NCBI GenBank assembly: GCA_009363875.1
Contig: CM018686.1
Location: 1,178,001 to 1,242,000 of the forward strand
Length of the DNA: 64,000 bases
From: Mikania micrantha
Taxonomy: Eukaryota > Streptophyta > Magnoliopsida > Asterales > Asteraceae
Direction of reading: 5' to 3'
The position numbers were made by a program, and so were the translations under genes. Below the pieces are notes generated by a model. It ran no database searches. It had not been told where the DNA came from and saw only the letters and a list, made by a program, of their open reading frames with translations. Positions within the stretch are counted from its first letter, which is position 1. Each line of letters starts with the position of its first letter. Shown here one piece after another: positions 56,954 to 64,000 of the stretch.

Positions 56954-57610
56954 TTATTCAAAATTCATCATACCAATTTTAGTTATTAAGTACCTGAATC
57001 TTCCTTCATCAAAAGCTTTGGTGAAGAGATCAATAAGATTGTGTGTGGTATCAACTTTGACCAATTGAATAAGTTTCTTTTCAGCACAATCTTGTATGAA
57101 ATGGTATCTGATATCAATGTGCTTGGCTTTAGAGTGCTTGACATGATTATTGATGATGGATATTGAAATGGAGTTGTCTATTTGAATAGGAATGTTGAAG
57201 AAGTCTACTACATAGTCTTTCATTTGAATCTGAATCCAGATTACTTAAGGGAAACAACTAGAAGCAGCAATGTACTTAGTTTCAATTGTGGAAGTTGAGA
57301 CACATGTTTGTTTCTTACATTGACATGAAACAATTTTGTGGCCAACAATTTGACATCGTCCAGAAGTGGATTTCTTGCTGATGTTGCAACCTCCATATAA
57401 ATTGTCAGTGTATGCACGAAACTGAAAGTCTGAATTCCTGAGATACCACAATCCTAGGCCTCGTGCCCCTTTCAAATGCCTAAAGATTCTCTTTACAACA
57501 AGAATGTGTGAAACTTTTGGCTTGGCCCTAAATCTTTCATATAGACGATTTGCAAACATGATATCAGGCTTGCTTGCTGTGAGGTACATCAAAGAGCCTA
57601 TCATTGTTGT
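56954..57610 (-). pseudogene. Copia H RNase H
   Basis: Two pieces. 57604-57245 has MIGSLMYLTASKPDIMFA, AYTDNLYGGC and STSGRCQIVG, ending TKYIAASSC. 57223-56954 has NNHVKHSKAKHIDIRYHFIQ and DLFTKAFDEGRFRYL, ending GMMNFE. Together these are the classical copia RNase H and Pol end; a short shift separates them near 57235. Confidence 0.85.
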
Positions 57611-57639
57611 AAGCTAATGCTGATCAACTTCCTCCCCCT

Positions 57640-58300
57640 CAAGACAAGGGCCTAAGGAAGTTGCCTTTGACATTGGTGTACCTAGAGATTTGAAATAAGC
57701 AAGGTTCAATCTTTAAGAATGTCCTTGACAAACTTGGATTGATTAATAAATATCCCTGTAGGAGTTTGTTTCACCTGAAGTCCAAGAAAGAAGGTGAGTT
57801 CACTCATTGAACTCATTTCAAGCTAAGAGGTCATGAGTGTTTCAAACTCCCTTGAATAGATTTTCATTAGTTGATCCATATATAATGTCATCAACATAAA
57901 TTTGAACAAGTATAATATGTTTATTGGTGTTCTTGAAGAAAAGAGTTTTGTTAATGGTTCCCCACTTGAAACCATTTGCCAAGAGGGATGAGGATTAAGT
58001 TTCATACCATTTTCTGGGATCTTGATGCAGCCCATAAGGCTTTATCTGACTTAAAAACATGGTTTGGAAACTTTGGATCCTAAATACAGGTGGTTGGTAG
58101 ACATACACTTCCTCATCGATCTTGCCATACGAAAAATCACTCTTGGCATCCATCTGAAAGACTGGTCCTTTGCAGCTATAAATGCTAAAAAGATTCGAAT
58201 AGATTCAATTCTGGCTACAGGTGCCTTCATCATAATCGATCCCTTCCTCTTGATTATGTTCTTGAACCAATAGCCTAGCTTTATTTTTTATGAAAACACC
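57640..58300 (-). pseudogene. Copia H reverse transcriptase
   Basis: Frames are scattered: QEEGIDYDEG near 58250-58225, APVARIESIRIFLAFIA in the next frame, then KIDEEVYVYQPP-like text near 58110-58080. The catalytic VQIYVDDIIYGSTNENLF is near 57912-57860. The stretch around the usual YGLKQAPRAWY motif is missing or rearranged. Confidence 0.75.
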
Positions 58301-59034
58301 TTTGTCATCCTTCTTGTTTCAAAACACCCATTTGGTTCTAATTGATATCTTTCCTTTAGGTAGAGGAGAAGTCTTCCATATTCGTTGTCTTTTAAATTGC
58401 AGAAGTTCTGTCACTTTCTTGTGTTCTATCTAGGATAGGAAGCAAGAAAACAAACAAATGTTTGTTTCATGAAAGTAACATTGGTTCTTACTCTTTCATC
58501 TTTTTCTTCAATTATATTCTTAGCTGGATGAGTATTGTGAATGCGTCGTCTTGGAATCACATCCAACTTAGAATTCAAGTCAAGATTTCTAATTTGTAAG
58601 TTTTGTAGTACAAAATCAATTTGTATACCTGGAAAATTCTGAGGCCTTTGAGGTTGGAATGTTGTGGGCTGATTCTCCTTTGATAGAGGTTGTGCTTGTG
58701 TTGTTTCTGCTGAAGAGTTATCATTATCATCTTAACACTTTTGAACTGACACACTGTCACAAAGGGTAGTGGCTTGTGGTGTAATGATGGTTTCAGAATG
58801 TGAAGCTTGGTGTTGAGTTGGTGAAGTATCTGCCAAGGTTTCTCCTTAAGCCATTGGCAACTCAAAACGATTGTCTTCTTCTCTTCTAATCTAAGTTGAT
58901 GAAGAACCACGTGTCTGAATTCCTAAAAAAAATACTATTTTAAAAGATTAAAAGCATATGTAAACTCATCTAGATAAACAACCAATCAGGTCCAATTCCA
59001 GGATTATTTAGAGTATGCTCAATGAATTGAACAT
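58301..59034 (-). pseudogene. Copia H IN-RT linker
   Basis: The linker between integrase and RT, rich in Gln, His, Lys and Thr, is open in part (58910-58575) but its frame does not match the flanks. No domain is recognised. Stops are frequent, consistent with the rest of the element. Confidence 0.5.
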
Positions 59035-59385
59035 TTACATACTTTTCAATAATCCTTGAATTTTGATGTATACTCTATATGACTTAGCGTAAGTAGAATA
59101 TCCAACAAAGAAACCATGTGCTGATTTCTCAGCAAACTTGGCTAGATGATCTTTGGTATTCAAGATGGTGCATTGACAACAAAATGGTTTAAGAAATACT
59201 GTAAATGGTTTTCTTTTGTGCCAATTCTCAGAAGGTGTCATTCCATGTGTCTTGACTACTAATATCCTATTTTCAACATAACAAGCAATGTTCACTGCTT
59301 CTGCGCAAAATGTTAGTTCTAACTTGGCATCAGACAACATGGTACTTGCAGACTCAATTGGTGTCCTATTCCTTCTCTCAGCAAT
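59035..59385 (-). pseudogene. Copia H integrase, C-terminal half
   Basis: 59340-59035 reads MLSDAKLELTFCAEAVNIAC and then TILNTKDHLAKFAEKSAHGF before FVGYS, the standard copia integrase text after the catalytic Glu. It is separated from the N-terminal half by the Cassandra insertion. Confidence 0.85.
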
Positions 59386-60010
59386 TGTAACATCTGGCCC
59401 CGTCTATCACCAATATTGTCCGCTTTGCCCACTTAGAGCTCACAGGTTTTCTTTTGGTTGCTCGGGTGAAAACTTCCTAGGGAAGTCACCCATCCCTGGA
59501 TTGCTGCAACCTGAGCACGCTTAACTGTGAAATTTTCATGTGCTCCACATTCAGCTAAGCCCAAAACGCATTGGTGATATAAGATACGGATCTTTACTTA
59601 TGAGCCGAGAATCTCTCTTATTCACGGCTGATATGGGATTTGCTTAAGATGTTACATACACCCCCCTTAGGGACTCATCGTCCTCGATGAGGTTTTCCCC
59701 ACCATCCTGTGTAGAACAGAAATGGCTCTGATACCATTCTGTAATATCCGGCCCCGTCTACCACCAATATTGTACGCTTTGCCCACTTGTAGCTCACAGT
59801 TTTGCTTTTGGTTGCCCTGGTGAAAACTTCCAATAGAGGTCACCCATCCCTGGATTGCTGAAACCTGAGCACGCTTAACTGTGGAGTTTTCATGTGCTCC
59901 ACAACCAGCTAAGCCCAAAACGCGTTGGTGATATAAGAGACAGATCATTACTTATGAGCCGGGAATCTATCATGTTCACGGCTGATGTGGGATTTGCCTA
60001 AGATGTTACA
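59386..60010 (-). mobile_element. Cassandra TRIM (complete)
   Basis: A terminal-repeat retrotransposon in miniature of 625 bp: two 271-bp LTRs (59386-59656 and 59740-60010), polypurine tract AAGGGGGGTGTA-like (minus strand, 59657-59669) and iMet primer site TGGTATCAGAGCC (minus strand, 59724-59736). TSD GCAAC at 60011-60015 and GCAAT, one base changed, at 59381-59385. It interrupts the copia H integrase, and the host text joins up when it is removed. The LTRs contain a 5S rRNA-like domain, the hallmark of Cassandra. It has no coding capacity. Confidence 0.92.
59468..59548 (-). other. 5S rRNA-like domain in the left Cassandra LTR
   Basis: The minus strand keeps 5S box-A text AGTTAAGCGTGCT and box-C text GGGATGGGTGACTTCC. 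These are internal pol III promoter elements of 5S genes. It is not a real 5S gene: the flanks and middle differ and it sits inside an LTR. The right LTR copy is at 59821-59903. Confidence 0.85.
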
Positions 60011-60015
60011 GCAAC

Positions 60016-60360
60016 ACCATATTTTGTGGATTCCTAGGAGGACTATATTCTCTTGTAATACCTTTGGATTCAAAAAATGAATTTAGAGTATGACTTTTGA
60101 ATGTTGTTCCTTGATCATACCCGATCATTTTCACTTTGTGGTCACTTTCATTCTCAACTCTCATAATGAATGATTTCAGGATCTCTGTAGTTTCATTTTT
60201 GGTGCTTAGAAAGAACACCCAAATGTATCTTGAAAAATCATCCATGTGCAGCAAATGCAGGACTGTTGTGATTGAATTCATCTCTTTGGCATAATGAGAT
60301 GATTTATGTTGCTTCCCTTAAGGCAAGCAACACATTTTTCAGCACATATAAACTCTTTTG
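60016..60360 (-). pseudogene. Copia H integrase, N-terminal half
   Basis: The zinc-domain remnant CAEKCVACLKG lies near 60338-60306. The core has MDDFSRYIWVFFLSTKNET (first Asp), IGYDQGTTFKS (second Asp, where RCDNGTEF is usual) and EYSPPRNPQN before the Cassandra insertion, which lies just before the catalytic Glu. Confidence 0.8.
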
Positions 60361-60599
60361 ATGATAAACCTATTACAAGCTAATTTTTAACAAGTTTGCT
60401 CTTATTTTTGTAGTCACATGGCAGAGTCTCCTATGCCAAAGAGATTATTCTTCAAGTGAGTCTTTTGTTATAAAGCAACTTATATTGCTCAATTGTGAAG
60501 TTGTGATCATGTCTAGCATGACATGTTATTCTTCCTATGAACTCTGAGTAGAATTTGATCATTTGAAACAAAAAACCCAGGCTTTTAGGCAACCCGTTC

Positions 60600-60880
60600 A
60601 TGCTTAGTGACTAGATGATACGCTTCTGATCACACACATGTGAGACACTTAGCAAATTGTAATTTAGTTATTTAACAAAGTTAGCATTCTCAAATCTTAC
60701 TCGACCATTTGTGATTGTCCCTGCCAGTGATGTAACCATCCACTGGATCACTTCCAAGTGCAACAAATGTTACATAAAATGGTTAAAATTTATGTAGGTG
60801 GGTCTTAATTTTGTCTTTCATGTGCCTGGAGCAGCCACTATCAACTATACAGAGAATACTTTTAGAGTCCTGCTACTCTT
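60600..60880 (-). pseudogene. Copia H protease region
   Basis: VDSGCSRHM near 60855-60829 is the copia aspartic protease signature (DSGCSRHMTG). A stop follows about ten codons later. The flanking sequence is heavily decayed. Confidence 0.6.
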
Positions 60881-61499
60881 GCTCATCAAAGAAATTTGGT
60901 TAGTGTATGATGGGAACCCAAGCCAATGTGGTCTTGGGCTTGCCATTTGCATCATGTTATTGAAATTTCTTTAATTTAAACTTTTTATAGCAGATGATGC
61001 ATTCATTAGCTGATGAGTTTGATGCAGGTGCATATTCCTTTCTCCTCCAAACCATCTGGGTCTTCTTGATTTATTTGGAGGGTGTCTTTTTTCCTTCTGA
61101 TGCATTAAATCCATATTTGATTTTTTTTGAGATTCACAAATTTATCATCTGAAGTAACACAATGTTTTTTTCGATAACACAGTCAAATTAGGTTTTGACT
61201 TAAACCACTGGTTGCTGCCAGATTTCCTTCTGAAGTTTCTTCATCTGATGTAGGAAGATTTATTGTTTCTTTCTTTGTTCGGAAGCACTTCTCATTTTTG
61301 CTTCTGATGCTTTGTTCACTTAATATGTTGTCTTCTTGCTGCTTGTTCTTCTTCTGTTAGAAGTGTTTATTGCTTCTGATTTTTTCTTTTGATGCTTCGG
61401 ATTTTTTTTATGTCAGAAGTAGACTTGTGTCCTTCCGATGAAGAAGATGAATTACTACTTGAAGACTTTAGAGGTATTGTACTTCTTTTGTTGTTGTGG

Positions 61500-63643
61500 T
61501 GGGTCTTGCTTCTGCTTCTTGGATTATAGAAGCAATCAGCTGCTAGATGATCAAACCCTCCAAGTATGAGACATTCTACCTGAACATTTCTTTAAGCTTC
61601 AATTTTGCAAACAGATGAGTTTTTCTGCTGATCTTCTTTGATTCTACCTCGAGAGCTTGCTTCCCAGAAAGAGTTGGTATGGCTTTGGATGTTCGAGCAT
61701 AACATCTTCTTGTGTGGACATCCTGTTTGCATTTTTGTTTATGGGGATTTGCCTTATGTGACGTGTCAGATGGACAGGTCACATACTCATCAGAAGAGGT
61801 TGTGCATGATGTTTCAGCGGTGGCTTTTACAAAAATAGTTTTGTTCTTTGAGTTTTTGTAGTTTCTTTTAAAAGTATGATTCAATTTCCATTCATGCAAC
61901 ATACAAAGTTCCATCTTTTAATAAATTTTCATATAGAGTGGCACAACAATCAGATGAGTCCGTCTCACTGGCTAGCTTGAATATGTCAAGCTCCTCATCA
62001 TACACAAGTTTGGATTCTGGTTTACAGTTAACCTCCATGTTGATGGTGTAAATGATCGGAGGTTCCACCTCATGATAACGCAAACCAACCTTGTTCTTAT
62101 ACACAGTTTGTGAGTCCTCAATCATTTTGAGAAGTTTCTTAACTTGTCACCTTTACCGAGGAATTTGTCTTGGTTGGATTGAGCCAATACGAGTTCAGTT
62201 CTAACAGAAGTTAATCTTTCAAGAAGATTGTTGATTTGACACTTGTAGTTTTTCTCTTCATGTTTGAGACTTGAAACAGTTTTCTCAAGTGTTTCAATGG
62301 CTTCTTTATAACTCTTTTCTACTTTATAAAATTTAGCTTTAATTACATGTATTTTCTCAAGTTCCTCACAAACTTATGCATTGAACCTTCTATATGCATT
62401 CAATTTTTCAAGACATTCAGGTGTACACATATCATCAATTACCTTGAAAGAAGAGCTTGAATCATTTTCCATAAATTCATTGTTTGAGGTAGACTATTCT
62501 TCTACTTGAAAACTTGAGTATGATAAATCACAGTGCTTAGCAACATTTCCATTGTTGGACTGGTTTGCACCTTTCGGATGTAACTTATTGGCTGGCCTGC
62601 TGTTGATGGCTGTTTTTTGGTGATTTGCATTCTCCTGCATAATGCCCGAGGAGCAGTTGAGGCACTTCAGTTTGATTATGTCCTAGCCAAAACATGTCTT
62701 CATATTATGTTCTTGAATTGCCTACTGGTTCTCTAGTAAAACTTCTTTGCTTGATAGGAAATCATAGTCATTTGGTAGTTGATATACATTTCTTCCAAAT
62801 CATTAGTTGGAATTCCATCCAGATCCTCCTAGCACATATTAAAGTAGTTTGATTCTTTAACTAGGAAAGCTCCTTGACAAGAGGTGATCATGGGTACCAG
62901 ATTTGAAAAGGGAGTGGAATGTGAGGTGGATGGTGTAGGAGTTTCATGATTGGTGATGAAGAGGATGACTTTGCTTCTTGTTGAGAGTCAATATCCATTT
63001 GGTTGGCACTTAGTGTTCCAACGAGTTCTCCAAGCTTCAAGTTTCTAAGATTCTCAATTCTTCAGATGGTATCACACTAGATATTCTATACTTGTGGAAG
63101 AGACCTCAAAAATTTTCCGATTACATCTGGATTCTACAGCTTCACACATGTAGCAGTTAGTTAACCATCAAGTTGGATGTACCTCATATATTGAGAAACC
63201 ATGTTCTCATTATTCACTTGACAGAAGTTCTCAAACTTCTGTCCTTGTTTTCTTTTATATCATCGGATCCCTCATACATTTGCTGCAAACAGTTCCACAG
63301 CTCTTAGCAGACTTGCACTTCTTGAATGCATGTATGATGAGTTTGGTATAGACATATAAATCAGCCACATTGCCTTAGAATCAACCTCCATCTACTTATA
63401 ATCTTCATCTGAATAAAGAGATCGATCCTGTGGCACAACAGCCCCACCAACTCCGGCAACAACCAAAATTGGAATGTAAGGACCCTCCAATACTGACTTC
63501 TGGAGTTTGAAGTCTTGGTTTCTAATGAATCCTTCCATTCTAACCTTCGAGGTATCATAGTCTTCAAGAGTGAACATGAGTGGCTTGTTGACGGTGTCAT
63601 TCTCTATGTCGTGTTTGGTAAGTGTAGCCGTTTGAAAACACAC
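61500..63643 (-). pseudogene. gag: Copia H Gag, decayed
   Basis: The N-terminus is near 63643: NKPLMFTLEDYDTSKVRMEG and FIRNQDFKLQKSVLEG, the usual copia Gag start. The middle (62125-61892) is open but unrecognised. Near 61575-61515 the zinc-knuckle region reads CLILGGFDHLAADCFYNP; the second cysteine of the usual CX2C is Leu, so the knuckle would not bind zinc. Between these pieces are many stops. Confidence 0.7.
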
Positions 63644-63729
63644 AAAAATAAGAGCTTCAAAAGTGAGATGATAGAAGAAAGATAACTAGTAACTTAAGGA
63701 TGGTTATTCACTTAAGTTGAAGAGCCAAA

Positions 63730-63743
63730 GCCCTGATGCCACT
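63730..63743 (-). promoter_or_regulatory. Primer binding site of copia H (decayed)
   Basis: AGTGGCATCAGGGC on the minus strand, beside the LTR end, resembles TGGTATCAGAGC with two changes. Confidence 0.65.
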
Positions 63744-64000
63744 TGTTGGATTAGGTTTTGAGCTTATCACATCATTTAAGAAGATTTCTTCTGCAGATTT
63801 GATAGATGTGGAAGCCTCTATCAATTCAATCTCAAGCAAAGTAGTAAAAGGAAGAAGATTGAACACTGAAATTCTTCAAGCTTAATTTTATATTTCTTTC
63901 ACAAGCAATGTATACAAGAATCTTAGCGAAACTCTCATCCTTGCTAAGTTACAAGTGAAAGTTATATACTACAAGCTACAGTTGTATCCTCATAAGGATA
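63744..64000 (-). repeat. 5' LTR of copia H (partial, runs off the window)
   Basis: TGTTGGATTAGG starts the U5 end on the plus strand. From about 63783 it matches 53115-53345. It contains TAGATGTGGAAGCCTCTATCA and TTGCTAAGTTACAAGTGAAA. Confidence 0.75.

Larger units (their letters stand above)
53115..64000 (-). mobile_element. H: decayed Ty1/copia element, minus strand, cut by the window edge
   Basis: The right end holds the first 257 bp of the 5' LTR, a primer site (63730-63743), then on the minus strand gag, PR, IN, RT and RH in copia order, followed by an extra ORF region (56245-54325) and LTR-like DNA. 53115-53345 matches the 5' LTR start (63783-64000): TTCTTCTAC.GAGTTGATAG, AAGTAATAAAAGGAAGAA, ACAAGCAAT.TATACAAGA, TTGCTAAGTTACAAGTGAAA. 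All frames are broken. The size, the gag motif and the post-pol ORF suggest a SIRE/Maximus-type element; the lineage is inferred. Confidence 0.8.

Noticed and set aside
59386..60010. Real 5S rRNA genes
   Set aside because: The 5S-like text is partial, in two LTR copies with TG...CA ends, primer site and polypurine tract, which is the Cassandra layout.

Overview
This is repeat-dominated intergenic DNA from a plant nuclear genome. It is most likely a eudicot and perhaps Asteraceae; that guess rests on the style of the Ty3/gypsy and Ty1/copia elements and is not proven. No host gene could be recognised. Almost everything from 2.9 kb to the right edge is LTR retrotransposon or a smaller element inserted into one.

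Layout. 1-2864: AT-rich DNA with two Helitron-like 3' ends. 2865 to about 34290: an old plus-strand gypsy element, here called A1, split by two large insertions, each with a 5-bp target-site duplication (TSD). Insertion C (5162-21393, minus strand, TSD CAGGT) is a young chromovirus-type gypsy element with an intact 1104-codon pol and a gag broken by two in-frame stops. Its left LTR carries a 567-bp hAT-type MITE (8-bp TSD ATGATGTC) and a 4.27-kb solo LTR (TSD CATCC). Insertion A2 (22075-32823, plus strand, TSD GATCT) is an older, decayed relative of A1, itself carrying a PIF/Harbinger-like element (TSD TTA). About 34.3-40.1 kb: decayed LTR pieces, a TIR-type element and a copia-like LTR.

40266-51843 (TSD CCATT) is the most striking unit. 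It has two nearly identical 4.8-kb LTRs around a 1.95-kb interior that encodes only an intact Gag plus about 34 codons of the pol tail. This is a TR-GAG type non-autonomous retrotransposon that looks very recently active. 53.1 kb to the right edge: a decayed minus-strand copia element (gag, PR, IN, RT, RH) with an accessory ORF after pol that has its own TATA box. A complete Cassandra TRIM (LTRs carrying a 5S-rRNA-like domain) is inserted in its integrase, and a 42-bp fragment like plastid trnY lies near its left end.

How the parts relate. The elements share a tRNA-iMet primer site and, for the gypsy families, a Tekay/Del-like 3' end (a purine tract after a conserved GAATTTCGGGACGAAATT-type box). 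The TR-GAG element has no PR, RT, RNase H or IN, so it must depend on a helper; an element like C, but with gag intact, is the kind that could serve. Each LTR family carries its own array of a short repeated or palindromic motif in the leader part of the LTR, and several share a small hairpin module whose stem sequence changes while pairing is kept. A1 and A2 both encode, before gag, an extra protein of about 250 codons ending in a membrane segment.
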